Assembly (NCBI GenBank): GCA_023441055.1 | Contig: JAEZQY010000036.1 | Coordinates: forward strand, 77,019-141,018 | Origin: Bacillota bacterium | Lineage (GTDB): Bacteria; Bacillota; Bacilli; Paenibacillales; UBA4045 | Reading direction: 5' to 3' | DNA: 64,000 nt | Part shown: positions 42,799 through 52,377 of the stretch, in pieces | Layout of the letters: each line of letters starts with the position of its first letter | How positions within the stretch are numbered: the stretch's first letter is position 1 | The notes under the pieces: generated by a model | The model's input: the letters and a program-made list of their open reading frames with translations, nothing else | The model's database searches: none | Told to the model about the DNA's origin: nothing | Translations under genes and position numbers: made by a program

Positions 42799-45615
42799 CT
42801 ACTTCTTCTTGTTTTTATTCTTGTTGGGCTTCTTATTATTGAAGTAGTCCGAGAACCATCTATCGATCGACTTGGATTCATTGAACACAATTGCGCTGGC
42901 ATCGGACTCGCGCCCTGCCACATCCACTGCAGTAACGACGAACATATAATAATCAGGTTGATCTGCTCCGATGTTGAATTGAGCCTCGGCTTCCGTGGAT
43001 ACGGGCTTCCCAGCGATATAGGCATAGTTATTGCCATCATTGGATCCGTATAATCGGTAACCGACCACGTCAGGCTCCCCGTTAAGTGCGAAGGATAGGT
43101 TAGCCTGCTCCCTGCCTGAATACTTGACCCGCTCAGGCGGGCTTGGCGCATGGCCGTCGTCTGTTCTCGGATCGATCTCAGAGGGACCGTCCAGCTCGGC
43201 ATCCACAGGATAATAATGAGACAGCGGCTTCCTCTGCCCTAACGGTATGCGTGCCAGCCCCGCCTCCACCTCCTGCATGATCGCCTGGATCGGCTTCTCT
43301 CTTCGAACCTTGAAGCTCTGACTGATCATATCGTCTGGGGTTTCCGGCTGAGCGAGATACGTAACACCGCCGAATATCGTATAGCTCGTCATGCCGGCTC
43401 GATCGTCCACTTCCGTCGGAACATATTGGGGATGGAACAGGTCGGTCACAACATCGCCGCGTTCCAGCAATAGCTCGGTTGGCAGCAGACCAGTATAGCT
43501 AGACACCGTCTTCTTCACAATGGTGGGGGGCATTGTGAATGCAGTCGTCTCGAAGAGATCAGGCTGCTGCTCTATACTCGCATCCATCACCTGTGCCCAT
43601 ATTCGCTTCGCACGCTGCGTACCGCAGCCCGCAGTCTTGGAGCAATCGCTTCTGGATAACGAATGTACAGACTGCTCGTACCCCGCCCACACCCCGACAG
43701 TCACATCTGGCGTATAGCCGATGAACCAGACATCGGCATGATTCTGCGTGGTCCCGGTCTTGCCGGCGAACGGAACCTGATCCGAGTGGCCGAATAGACG
43801 GTTCATATCGGATCCTGTACCAGAGCGCACAACATCTCGCATCATATCCGTCATGAGATACGCTGTTTCTTCGGAGAATACGGCCGCGGGTTCCTGTGTA
43901 TGCTGATAGACGATGACGCCCTTGGCGTCAACGATTGATTCGATCAGATAGGCATCGTTAAATCGACCTTCATTGCCGATTGCCGCATAGGCATTCGTCA
44001 GCTCTTCTACGGTTACGCCGCGCGTTAGTCCGCCTAACACGCCTGTTCGCGCATGCTGATCTTGATCGACGATCGTGGTTATGCCTAGACGCCGCGCGAA
44101 CCGCCATGCCTCCTCAATCCCGACCGTCTCGTTGAAGAGCTTCAGCGCGGGAATATTATAGGAGCGCTTCAGCGCTTCTCTGGCCGTAACCAGACCATGA
44201 TACTTCCCATCCCAATTATCCGGAATATGCACACTGCCGCCATTGTCCATGACGAGCGGGACATCATCGATAATAGAAGCCGGCTGAATCATTCCTTGCT
44301 CCATAGCAGGCAGATAGGCAGCGATCGGCTTCATCGCAGAGCCTGGCTGTCTAACCATCTGGGTGGCATGATTGAGCTGCTCGACGGCAAAGTCTCGGCC
44401 TTCGATCATGCCGAGTATGGCTCCCGTCTGATTATGAATCATCATGGCGCCGATTTGCTCCATCCCCTTCTCAGGATGGTTCTCTGTGAAATTCGCGGGG
44501 TCCTGCGCGATCTTCTTCATTGCCTTATAGATCGTTGGGTTTATCGTCGTGTGAACCTTGTAGCCATTGCTGACCAGATTCGATCTAGCTTGTTGCCATA
44601 ATGTCTCATAGTTAGGGTCAAGCTTGTCCGCATCTGGATGCTCCAGCTGCATCAGCAGCTCAGTCGCCCTGCGCTCGACCTCTCCCATCAGGAATGGATA
44701 GTCCCCCTCTTCCTTCGCCCTAGTCGGGGCTAGGGAGCCAGCAAGATCAAATTGCAGCGCGCCTTCATACACGCTGGCGCTAATCAGCTCTTCCTGCTGC
44801 ATGCGCTGCAAGACGAGACGTTGGCGCTTGATCGCACTGGCCAGCGCCTCCGGATTAATCTGTCCATCACTAGAATACGCCGAATAGGCATTCGGCTGCT
44901 GGGGCAGACCCGCTAGATATGCCGCTTGTGCCAGATGAAGCTCGTATAATTGATCAACGCCGAAGATCCCCTTGGCCGCGGCTTTGATACCGTATAGGTT
45001 ACTGCCGCTGGATCCCCTGCCGAAGTAGATGTCGTTCAGATAGGCCAGTAGAATATCATCCTTAGAGGCGACCCTCTCCATTCGCCAGGCCAGGAAGATC
45101 TCAGCCGCTTTACGCTGATAGGTTTGATCCAGGTTTAGGAATAATCGCCGGGTGAGCTGCTGGGTAATCGTGCTGCCGCCGGTCTGCACATCCTCATTGC
45201 CTATTTGCTGTCTAATCGCGCGAAGTGTAGCCAGCCAGTCGACCCCGCTGTGCGAATAGAAGGACGTATCTTCAATCGCAATGAAGGCATCGATGACATG
45301 CTGTGGAATCTCGGTTAATTCGGTTGGCAGCCGATCCTCGCCTGTCCACAGCCGCCCGATTTCTGTCTGGTTGTTAAAGTAGGCGTACCCGGTGAGGGTA
45401 TGATTATCTAGAGCTGCCATGACATCGGACTTGGACGGTATAGGAACATCCTTGACCAGTGAAGAGATGTATCCATACATTATGCCCGAACCGAGGCAGA
45501 TCAGCAGTAGGACGCTCAGTAAACTCCATTGTAGTATGCGTTTATAAGTTATGGCTTGCCAGGTTTGTATTGTGCTTCGAAATCCGTGCTTGAGTCGTAG
45601 TTGAATGTCACTCAT
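42799..45615 (-). CDS. Class A penicillin-binding protein (PBP1A-like) with Fn3 tail
   Basis: The 938-aa protein has one N-terminal membrane anchor (about 28-50), a GT51 transglycosylase domain (AFIAIEDTSFYSHSGVDWLA, QTGGSTITQQLTRRL, AYLNDIYFGRG) and a transpeptidase domain with GSAMKP (SxxK) and GKTGTTQNHADVWFIGYTPD (KTG). A fibronectin-III-like segment lies near 840-925 (VKYSGREQANLSFALNGEPD), followed by an Asn/Lys-rich basic tail. It builds peptidoglycan outside the membrane. It sits downstream of the c-di-GMP riboswitch and the 105-aa gene, so cell-wall synthesis here may respond to c-di-GMP. Confidence 0.92.
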   Translation of the reverse strand: MSDIQLRLKHGFRSTIQTWQAITYKRILQWSLLSVLLLICLGSGIMYGYISSLVKDVPIPSKSDVMAALDNHTLTGYAYFNNQTEIGRLWTGEDRLPTELTEIPQHVIDAFIAIEDTSFYSHSGVDWLATLRAIRQQIGNEDVQTGGSTITQQLTRRLFLNLDQTYQRKAAEIFLAWRMERVASKDDILLAYLNDIYFGRGSSGSNLYGIKAAAKGIFGVDQLYELHLAQAAYLAGLPQQPNAYSAYSSDGQINPEALASAIKRQRLVLQRMQQEELISASVYEGALQFDLAGSLAPTRAKEEGDYPFLMGEVERRATELLMQLEHPDADKLDPNYETLWQQARSNLVSNGYKVHTTINPTIYKAMKKIAQDPANFTENHPEKGMEQIGAMMIHNQTGAILGMIEGRDFAVEQLNHATQMVRQPGSAMKPIAAYLPAMEQGMIQPASIIDDVPLVMDNGGSVHIPDNWDGKYHGLVTAREALKRSYNIPALKLFNETVGIEEAWRFARRLGITTIVDQDQHARTGVLGGLTRGVTVEELTNAYAAIGNEGRFNDAYLIESIVDAKGVIVYQHTQEPAAVFSEETAYLMTDMMRDVVRSGTGSDMNRLFGHSDQVPFAGKTGTTQNHADVWFIGYTPDVTVGVWAGYEQSVHSLSRSDCSKTAGCGTQRAKRIWAQVMDASIEQQPDLFETTAFTMPPTIVKKTVSSYTGLLPTELLLERGDVVTDLFHPQYVPTEVDDRAGMTSYTIFGGVTYLAQPETPDDMISQSFKVRREKPIQAIMQEVEAGLARIPLGQRKPLSHYYPVDAELDGPSEIDPRTDDGHAPSPPERVKYSGREQANLSFALNGEPDVVGYRLYGSNDGNNYAYIAGKPVSTEAEAQFNIGADQPDYYMFVVTAVDVAGRESDASAIVFNESKSIDRWFSDYFNNKKPNKNKNKKK

Positions 45616-45683
45616 GCTGCACCTCCACCATTGCTACCCATAACTATTCTCTTAACATCGAGCTTTTAAGAGTGGGTCTGAGG

Positions 45684-46001
45684 TCACAATGGCACTAATA
45701 TCCCTCTGAGTAACGCGTCGACTAATTCTTGATCCGTAAGCGTAATGGTCATATCAGGGAGCAGGGCAAGGAACCGGTCCCGCCTCCAATCGAATATGAC
45801 CTTCCCTGCGGCCAGATTGTACAAGTCGATATCCCGCCTATCCCTCTGCCCCATCCGTCTCATTGTATATAGAATGTGGAATAATTCTCCCCAGTAGGAC
45901 ATATACGGCTTGCGCTTCGCAAGTAAGAGAAATTGCTTAATCTGCTCACTTACTTGACTTGGCTCCAATTGAACCCTATCATGCAGCTCCATTGTACGCA
46001 A
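45684..46001 (-). CDS. Hypothetical protein under c-di-GMP riboswitch
   Basis: The 105-aa soluble protein has no motif I recognise. It is helical, with basic and aromatic residues (FLLLAKRKPYMSYWGELFHI then LYTMRRMGQRDRRDIDLYN) and an acidic C-terminal part ending in LLRGILVPL. Its ATG is 44 bp downstream of the riboswitch terminator and it reads toward the PBP gene (68 bp apart). The only regulatory information is the riboswitch. Confidence 0.6.
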   Translation of the reverse strand: MRTMELHDRVQLEPSQVSEQIKQFLLLAKRKPYMSYWGELFHILYTMRRMGQRDRRDIDLYNLAAGKVIFDWRRDRFLALLPDMTITLTDQELVDALLRGILVPL

Positions 46002-46044
46002 CGACTATAACCTTCCTTCCAATTATCATTCTTATGACAACGCC

Positions 46045-46085
46045 AAAAAGACTCGAGTAAACAAACTCGAATCTTCTTGAGTTTG
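46045..46085 (-). terminator. Riboswitch expression platform: terminator and anti-terminator
   Basis: GATTCGAGT (46073-46065) and ACTCGAGTC (46058-46050) form a stem followed by TTTTT, an intrinsic terminator. CAAACTC (46085-46079) pairs perfectly with GAGTTTG (46068-46062), which overlaps the terminator's 5' arm, so the two folds exclude each other. This is a classic transcription switch. Confidence 0.85.
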
Positions 46086-46099
46086 CTACTGGTGGCAGT

Positions 46100-46166
46100 C
46101 CGGCGATCCTAGCCTATGGCCTTAGACCCGTAACTTTGCGTCCTATCCTTTCGAATAGTTTGCCGT
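46100..46166 (-). promoter_or_regulatory. Cyclic-di-GMP-I (GEMM-I) riboswitch
   Basis: On the minus strand the sequence ACGGCAAAC, CGAAAG, GGACGCAAAGTTACGGGTCT, AAGG and CGCCGG follows the GEMM-I consensus: the GCAAAC/CGAAAG P1b hairpin, GACGCAAAG, and the GGTCTAAGG loop that forms the tetraloop-receptor. A TGATATAAT extended -10 (TATAAT at 46193-46188) lies about 20 bp upstream, so transcription starts just before the aptamer. A terminator follows at 46045-46073. Targets are the 105-aa gene and probably the PBP gene. Confidence 0.9.
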
Positions 46167-46201
46167 TTCAATCATAGCGTTAATTCCATTATATCATCAT
46201 T

Positions 46202-47608
46202 TCAGACCAAGAACATGGCAACGATCGTCGTGATCGTTAGCCCAATCAGCACGGGCTTAATATTCCGTCTGGCTAGCTCGAATGGACTGACACCGCAGAT
46301 CGCCGCAGCCGGGATGAGCGCCCATGGAATAATCGTGCCTCCTCCTACCCAGATGGCGGCTACCTGCCCCATAGCCGTTAGTGTAGCAGCACCGCCGCCT
46401 AGCGCGGCAGCAATCATATTCGCAATAGAGCCCACTAGGGGAATGCCCGAGAATCCGGAGCCATCCAGTCCTGTGATTGCCCCTACTACCGTCAAGGTAA
46501 GTGCGCCTATCGCGGGATTGATCGGTACAACCTGAGCCAGCTGAACGCCGAGATCATTCACAATTCCATGTGACCCTTCCGGCAGTCCGCCTTGGAAGAG
46601 CGCATCGAAGGCAGAGTCCCCCAGATAGAAGAAAGCCGCGATCGGGATAACAGGACCGAACACCTTGAACCCGAATTGTAAGCCTTCGATAATATAGGTG
46701 GTAATCTCCTCAAGGCCGCCGTCCTTATGCGCCAACAACGTGACGCCAGCAAGAATCAACACAGCGGTCCCGCCGATCAGCGCAGTCGCGTCTCCCCCTT
46801 GCAGATTGAAGGCCAGCATCACAGCCACATCAATCGCGAACAACAAGAGGATAATGACCGCCAGCCACTTCTTCAGATGCACAGACAGCACTAGCTTATC
46901 TGATTGACCGCCTAACGCATCACGGTTATCCGAGTCGGAACTGACAAGGCCATCTCGCCATGCCCCGCTTCGCATATCCTTCTTCATTAGCCAGTAAGCC
47001 GTGATCGTAGTCACTGCGCCCATGATGATGACTAGCGGAACACTAGCCTGCATAACGGCAGTGACAGGTAGCCCAGCTGCATCTGCCGTTAATTTGGGCG
47101 CCCCCTGAATAATATAATCGCCCGATAATGCGATCCCATGTCCGAATAAATTCATAGCAATCGCTGCCCCCAGCGCTGGCAGCCCTACTCTAGTCGCGAC
47201 AGGCAGCAGCACGGCACCGATTAACGCAACTCCTGGTGATGGCCAGAAGAATAAGGAGGTCACCATCATGATCAGACCGATCCCCCAGAACGCCAGTGCG
47301 GGTGTACGGATCATTCGGATGAGCGGAGCTACCATCATCTCATTAATCCCTGTTCGGATCAGCACTCTGCTCATCGCGACAATAATGGAGATGATGAAGA
47401 TCGTGCCTAGAAGCTCCTTGGTCGCATAGATGAAGCTGTTGAATATGCCTGTCACCGATCCAGATAAGCTCTCCGTCGCTAACCAGCCTAACGCGAATAT
47501 GCCCACAATACAGATCATCGTGGTATCACGGCGTCGTATCATAAGCGCAATTATGAATAAGATGAACGATAGATATACCCAGTGCAGGGAAACAAGTTGA
47601 ATGTCCAT
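46202..47608 (-). CDS. Putative ion-transporter-superfamily permease
   Basis: The 468-aa integral membrane protein has about 11-12 hydrophobic segments. LGTIFIISIIVAMSRVLIRTGI, FFWPSPGVALIGAVLLPVAT, GHGIALSGDYIIQGAPK and GLDGSGFSGIPLVGSI are typical of DctM/GntP-like (ion transporter superfamily) permeases whose re-entrant loops are rich in Gly and Ser. I cannot assign a substrate. It is a single gene with its own upstream gap; it ends just before the promoter of the c-di-GMP riboswitch. Confidence 0.65.
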   Translation of the reverse strand: MDIQLVSLHWVYLSFILFIIALMIRRRDTTMICIVGIFALGWLATESLSGSVTGIFNSFIYATKELLGTIFIISIIVAMSRVLIRTGINEMMVAPLIRMIRTPALAFWGIGLIMMVTSLFFWPSPGVALIGAVLLPVATRVGLPALGAAIAMNLFGHGIALSGDYIIQGAPKLTADAAGLPVTAVMQASVPLVIIMGAVTTITAYWLMKKDMRSGAWRDGLVSSDSDNRDALGGQSDKLVLSVHLKKWLAVIILLLFAIDVAVMLAFNLQGGDATALIGGTAVLILAGVTLLAHKDGGLEEITTYIIEGLQFGFKVFGPVIPIAAFFYLGDSAFDALFQGGLPEGSHGIVNDLGVQLAQVVPINPAIGALTLTVVGAITGLDGSGFSGIPLVGSIANMIAAALGGGAATLTAMGQVAAIWVGGGTIIPWALIPAAAICGVSPFELARRNIKPVLIGLTITTIVAMFLV

Positions 47609-47699
47609 ACCCCATCATCCTCTCATCAACTCGTCTTCGTGAGACTACATTGTATGCAGGAGATGGGGTATGCGTTTATAACAAGAATAGGCGATAGAT

Positions 47700-48845
47700 T
47701 TACTTGAATTGCACTTCAAGCTGAATATGATGGTAATCCCCGAAGCTATTGATGAACATCGCAGTCGTTGATTCACCAAATTGATCGGTGTTGCGCACAC
47801 TGATCTCCATCGGAATCGGATCATAATCCTTAGGCGTCCAGCGCGCGGTTATCTTGTATTGGCCAACTGGCACATTCTTAATCCGCACTCCATCATCGTG
47901 TACGCCGTACAGCTTGAGGACTGCTCCTGCGCTGCCATCAACTAATTGTCCTACAGGTGTGAGCGTAATTTCGACATCGGTTAGCTCGAATTCAGGCGCG
48001 CCCTCATCATGCGGATAAGTGTAATCCCAGCTGTATAACTCAACATCCCCTGGCACACCCTCGAATACGAAGTTACGAACTGCGCCTGCGCTCGCGTTGA
48101 AGGCTGTAGTCACGCTCGGCTCCATACGGACGGGGTAAGTGTTGCCCTCATAGGCTAGGGCCAGCTGTGCGCTCATTCTATAAGTCGTATGAGCTAGAGG
48201 TAGATCAATCTGGTAATAGCCTTTCGCATCCGTTACACCAATGAGATTACTATTATAGAGGAATGTATTATCTGCGAAGACCTCGGCACCTTCAACAGGA
48301 CGGCCTTGCTTATCCAACACATACCCTCTAACAGAATAAGGTTCTGCTTGAGGCACTGCGGCTGTTATTACACCAAGATTAGCAGATTCCTCAGTAGTTC
48401 CAATCCCAATGGACATGACACTGCCTTCATTATTGTAGGCGACTTTATATCCACTGTTCTCCGATACGAATCGTAGTGGCACTACCGTGCGCCCATTCAA
48501 CGTCTGCGCGGGTACATCTAATTCAATTGTCTGATTATTAACCTTTGCTTCGGTGCTGTTGATAGTTAACTCGATCGTCAGACCTTCCTTACTCCCAATC
48601 GCCTTCCTCACAGTGCCGTCATCGATCCATTCAACCGTATAACCCAGTGTCTCGAATATCTTACGGAATGGAACCAATGTACGACTATCCTTAATCACAG
48701 GCTGAGTATCTTCAAACTGCAATAACTGTCCTTCAAAATACACCCTTACCGTCCGATCTGCTGCATAGACGCCTAGTGATAAACTGCAGAGTATAAATCC
48801 GAATAATAGAATCGTGCTAGCTCGAATAAATCGTCTTATACGCAA
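47700..48845 (-). CDS. Exported copper-amine-oxidase-N domain protein
   Basis: The 381-aa protein has a signal peptide (STILLFGFILCSLSLGVYA). Residues about 30-145 contain the stalk domain found in many Paenibacillus surface proteins (VYFEGQLLQFEDTQPVIKDS, RTLVPFRKIFETLGYTVEW, VVPLRFVSENSGYKVAYN). It is named after copper amine oxidase but is not an enzyme. A carboxypeptidase regulatory-like (CarbopepD_reg) beta-sandwich follows (YSVRGYVLDKQGRPVEGAEV). Role outside the cell is likely structural or sugar-binding. No partner gene is obvious. Confidence 0.8.
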   Translation of the reverse strand: MRIRRFIRASTILLFGFILCSLSLGVYAADRTVRVYFEGQLLQFEDTQPVIKDSRTLVPFRKIFETLGYTVEWIDDGTVRKAIGSKEGLTIELTINSTEAKVNNQTIELDVPAQTLNGRTVVPLRFVSENSGYKVAYNNEGSVMSIGIGTTEESANLGVITAAVPQAEPYSVRGYVLDKQGRPVEGAEVFADNTFLYNSNLIGVTDAKGYYQIDLPLAHTTYRMSAQLALAYEGNTYPVRMEPSVTTAFNASAGAVRNFVFEGVPGDVELYSWDYTYPHDEGAPEFELTDVEITLTPVGQLVDGSAGAVLKLYGVHDDGVRIKNVPVGQYKITARWTPKDYDPIPMEISVRNTDQFGESTTAMFINSFGDYHHIQLEVQFK

Positions 48846-48978
48846 TAGAATCTCTCCTCGACTAATCGTTCATTAATCGAGTATACATAATATGAAAATT
48901 CCATGCTATCCAACTAATCGATTAAATAGAATAATATGGTATAGTTCGAAAGGAGCTAATTGAACTAGTTCAAATCTG

Positions 48979-49767
48979 CTATACGGTCGACATTCGGAAT
49001 ATACCGCTGCCATTACCAAGCTTATGCCCAGCTAATAAATATGACTTCGCGCGACGCTGCAGACTGGTTTGCTCCTCATAGTCAGCAGGGTCATCACATA
49101 GCTTGCCGAAGATACGTTCCTCTGCTTGCCGCGCTTCATGATGGATCTCATAGAGCTCATAATCGCTCTGGAACGCCAGTATATTCGAGCTTGCAGGCAG
49201 AATGTCATGTAGTCCCGGATAGAGCAGCCACGACGAGCATATGAACATCGGAGGAATATCCTTGAAGAATGCCTTCGCTTGCGCATACGAATCCTGCACC
49301 AGATCGGGATGGAGCGGGTCTCCCTCCGGAATGTGGACATTCAGTACGGTTTGGTTATTTTCGCGGCTGAATGTGTAGGGTTGGAACTGTAATCGCCCTA
49401 GTCGGAACAATTGCAATCGGATATGCTCCTGCAGCCATTGGTACTCCTCTAACCCATATTCCCCGTAGCTCTTCTTACACACTGCGCACCAGATCTGAAT
49501 GTCATGGAAGGTGGCGAAGTAGATGTCCTGGGAGATTCCACGCGCTTCATACGCCTCATAGGCATCTATCGCAAGCCTCACGTATAAGTACAAGAACAGC
49601 AGTCTATACGGCTCATTCCGCTTCACCTGCTCATAGAAGGATTTCCTATCCGCATAGAAGAGTCGCTTATACGCTTGATACTCCGCTTCCTTCATCTGGT
49701 AGCTCTCGACGAGTTGCCGGGCCTCCGAATCGAGTTGTATGCCTTCGCAGAATGTATGAATATTCAT
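48979..49767 (-). CDS. Acyltransferase-domain (GNAT-like) conserved protein
   Basis: The 262-aa protein matches, from memory, a two-part family of acyltransferase-like proteins with an N-terminal helical domain (YRLLFLYLYVRLAIDAYEAY, IWCAVCKKSYGEYGLEEYQW) and a GNAT-like C-terminal half (VLNVHIPEGDPLHPDLVQDS, FICSSWLLYPGLHDILPASS). The family often lies in or near sugar loci in Firmicutes. No catalytic residue can be named with confidence. It lies just downstream of the YvfRSTU-like set (44 bp gap) and may be an end gene of that operon. Confidence 0.55.
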   Translation of the reverse strand: MNIHTFCEGIQLDSEARQLVESYQMKEAEYQAYKRLFYADRKSFYEQVKRNEPYRLLFLYLYVRLAIDAYEAYEARGISQDIYFATFHDIQIWCAVCKKSYGEYGLEEYQWLQEHIRLQLFRLGRLQFQPYTFSRENNQTVLNVHIPEGDPLHPDLVQDSYAQAKAFFKDIPPMFICSSWLLYPGLHDILPASSNILAFQSDYELYEIHHEARQAEERIFGKLCDDPADYEEQTSLQRRAKSYLLAGHKLGNGSGIFRMSTV

Positions 49768-49811
49768 TGTTATTGGCCTTCCTCTCTAAGTTTGGAGCAT
49801 GAGTGCAGCTG

Positions 49812-50441
49812 CTACAGCCAGCCCTTGTTCTGAGCAATGATAACCGCATCTGTCTTGTTGCTTGCCTCCAGCTTGGAGATGATCTCGGACATGTTGTTGC
49901 GAACTGTACCGTGGCTGAGGAATAAGGTTTGCGCGATATCCTTCATCGTAAAGCCTCTAGCCGCATAGGACAAGATGTCTTTCTCACGTGGTGTAAGTGG
50001 ATTTTGCTCTTCCCATAGTGAGAGCGACAGATCCGGATGAATCACCCTCCCCCCTTGTGCGACGCGGCGGATGGCCGCTGCCAGCTCTGAGCTTGGGCTG
50101 TCCTTGAGCAAGTAGCCCTTAACCCCTGCCTTTATAGCCCGCTCAAAATAACCAGCCCTCGCAAATGTAGTCAGTATAATGACCTTGCAAGGATGGCCCA
50201 ATCTGCTTAGCTGCTCCGCTGTGTCCAGCCCGGTCATAATCGGCATTTCAATGTCCAGCACGCATACATCTGGATTCAGCTGCTGAATAAGCTCCAGTAC
50301 CTCCTCGCCATTGCTGCCTTGACCCACCACCTCTAGATCGTCCTCAAAATTCAACAATGTCGCAAGCGCACTGCGAAGCATCTGCTGATCATCACCAAGC
50401 ACGACTCTGATTTCCTTTGCCTGGCTGTCTGAATGAATCAT
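49812..50441 (-). CDS. LuxR-family response regulator (YvfU/DesR-like)
   Basis: The 209-aa protein has a receiver domain with acidic pair DD (17-18) and phospho-acceptor Asp63 in VLDIEMP, and a C-terminal LuxR/NarL helix-turn-helix (NPLTPREKDILSYAARGFTM, SHGTVRNNMSEIISKLEASN). The start overlaps the kinase gene by 4 bp. With the ABC genes upstream it makes the four-gene arrangement known from Bacillus yvfRSTU, so its likely target is that ABC operon. Confidence 0.9.
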   Translation of the reverse strand: MIHSDSQAKEIRVVLGDDQQMLRSALATLLNFEDDLEVVGQGSNGEEVLELIQQLNPDVCVLDIEMPIMTGLDTAEQLSRLGHPCKVIILTTFARAGYFERAIKAGVKGYLLKDSPSSELAAAIRRVAQGGRVIHPDLSLSLWEEQNPLTPREKDILSYAARGFTMKDIAQTLFLSHGTVRNNMSEIISKLEASNKTDAVIIAQNKGWL

Positions 50442-51577
50442 CGTGATACCCCTTCCCGTTGCAGCTGTCGTTGGACAATTGGAATTTCCATCGTCAATGT
50501 TGTGCCATTCATTCGATCTGCGTGTATGTGCAGTTGACCCTCAAGAAGCGCCAATCGCTGCTTCATGCCCACTACACCGTTACCGGTACCACTGGTCAGC
50601 TCTGACGAGGAGCTAAAGCCCTTCCCGTTATCCATGATGATACAGCGAATAGCCTCTCTGTCAGCTTCCAGTGTGACCCTGCAGAAGGTTGCTTCGCTGT
50701 GACGTACTACATTCGTGATCGCCTCTCGGCAGCACATGCCGATAATCGATTCCTGCAGCGGTGTCAGCTGCAAATGTTGGGACTCCAGCCCATCCATTAC
50801 CTCCAGCTGAACATTGGCGGCAGCACACAATGTCCGGGCATGCTCCCATTCCTCCGCGAGCCGAACGATCTTCATATCTGAGACAAGCTCACGCATGCTT
50901 TTTAATCCATGGCTAGCTGTATGGTGAATGTCCCGAATCTCTGCAACCGCCTTCTCCGGTGCTCTGCTTGATAGCTTTTCAGCAACCTCACTCTTCAATA
51001 CGATAAGCGAGAGCGTATGACCCAATGTATCATGAAGCTCCTGGGCGATTCGTTGCCGTTCCTCCTGCTGGGCGAAACGTTCAATTTGAAGAGTAGCCGC
51101 CTGCAGTCGCCGTGCCATATCGCGATACCCGGCGGCAGCTTGGATAATAAATGGCAATACACATCCGCCAAAAATGGCCGGCAGCAGGTTGAACCAGTAC
51201 TGCTCATTGGTCACCAGCTCGGATGACAGCATCATGACAGCAGCTGCCGCAGCGAATATGGCGGCAAAAGCAACCAACGAGCGTACAGGAAGAGTCTGGA
51301 AGGAATACATCATCAGGAATATTAAGTAAAGGTACATCGGCTCATACAGAAAGCCCAGTAGAAGGATCAATGAAAATTGGGTGATCACCAGCGGCAGCAG
51401 CTTTCCCTTGCCGAGGGCAAGCAGCAGATGAATCAGCGCGATTGCTGCCATGATGGTGAAACCGGGCAGCATCTGTCCCTTAGGCTCCTGCAGCATAAAA
51501 TAGACCGGTATGCTTATATTGACAAGCAAGGCCATCTGCCAAAGCTGCTCATTCCTCATCGTTTGCCGCGTCTTCAT
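50438..51577 (-). CDS. Sensor histidine kinase (YvfT/DesK-like)
   Basis: The 379-aa protein has five or six N-terminal membrane segments (to about 150), then the HisKA_3 dimerisation helix with His182 in RQRIAQELHDTLGHTLSLIV and a HATPase domain with IIMDNGKGFSSSS. Little lies outside the membrane, as in intramembrane-sensing kinases that watch the envelope or antibiotic stress. It pairs with the response regulator gene, which it overlaps. Confidence 0.9.
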   Translation of the reverse strand: MKTRQTMRNEQLWQMALLVNISIPVYFMLQEPKGQMLPGFTIMAAIALIHLLLALGKGKLLPLVITQFSLILLLGFLYEPMYLYLIFLMMYSFQTLPVRSLVAFAAIFAAAAAVMMLSSELVTNEQYWFNLLPAIFGGCVLPFIIQAAAGYRDMARRLQAATLQIERFAQQEERQRIAQELHDTLGHTLSLIVLKSEVAEKLSSRAPEKAVAEIRDIHHTASHGLKSMRELVSDMKIVRLAEEWEHARTLCAAANVQLEVMDGLESQHLQLTPLQESIIGMCCREAITNVVRHSEATFCRVTLEADREAIRCIIMDNGKGFSSSSELTSGTGNGVVGMKQRLALLEGQLHIHADRMNGTTLTMEIPIVQRQLQREGVSR

Positions 51578-51634
51578 CCCGTTCCCCCATTGTCGAATTA
51601 TAGATGTCTTCCCGATTACCGCCCCGTGAATGAA

Positions 51635-52375
51635 TTAGCTGGCTTCACGTCTGTTCATAATCATGATCGTTAAGCCGACAAACACAATGCCGTACAAGAA
51701 CAATGCAACCATATCATACAATTGCACTGACGTTCCTGCAATCAAATTCCATGCGCCATTCGCATACACGTGGGATGGCAGCCATCTGCCAATGGCCTGC
51801 AGCCACTCCGGGAATACTTCGAGGGGCATCCATAGTCCTCCTGCAACAGAAATCCCCATGTATACTAAATTGGATACGGCTGTTGCCACATCCGGATTCT
51901 TGATCATGCCGACCAGAATACCGAGACCTAGAAACGGAAGGCTCCCGACGAGCAGCCAGCCACCGCTGAGCAACCATCTGTCAATGGGCAGCTCAACTCG
52001 AAACGCTAGCAAAGCCACTGTAAACATGATGAGAATAATGAGGAGATGCACGAGCATATGCGATACTATTTTGGCACCGACCCAGGCGCGATTGGATAGC
52101 GGAGTCAGCCTGAGCAGCCGGTGCAGTCCTTCCTTGCGCTCATAGGAAATTCGAATACCGAACTGACCAGCAGCTGTACCGATTAAGCTGAAGGCGGTCA
52201 TGGACATCAAGGAGTATCCTGCCCAAGCTGTACCACCGACGTTAGTGTCGGCGCCATTCAAATAAGTAAATAGAATATAGAACACTAACGGCATCAATAC
52301 GGAGAATAGTAGAAAGAATGGACTACGAATGATTCTGATTCCCTCAGCTTTAAACTGTGCTATAAACCCTCTCAT
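51635..52375 (-). CDS. ABC-2 type permease (YvfS-like)
   Basis: The 246-aa protein has six hydrophobic segments with the ABC-2 pattern (FKAEGIRIIRSPFFLLFSVL, then MTAFSLIGTAAGQFGIRISYERKEGL). It is 2 bp after the ATPase gene. Together they form an exporter of drug, peptide or lipid type. Substrate unknown; control by the downstream two-component system is expected. Confidence 0.88.
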   Translation of the reverse strand: MRGFIAQFKAEGIRIIRSPFFLLFSVLMPLVFYILFTYLNGADTNVGGTAWAGYSLMSMTAFSLIGTAAGQFGIRISYERKEGLHRLLRLTPLSNRAWVGAKIVSHMLVHLLIILIMFTVALLAFRVELPIDRWLLSGGWLLVGSLPFLGLGILVGMIKNPDVATAVSNLVYMGISVAGGLWMPLEVFPEWLQAIGRWLPSHVYANGAWNLIAGTSVQLYDMVALFLYGIVFVGLTIMIMNRREAS

Positions 52376-52377
52376 TG

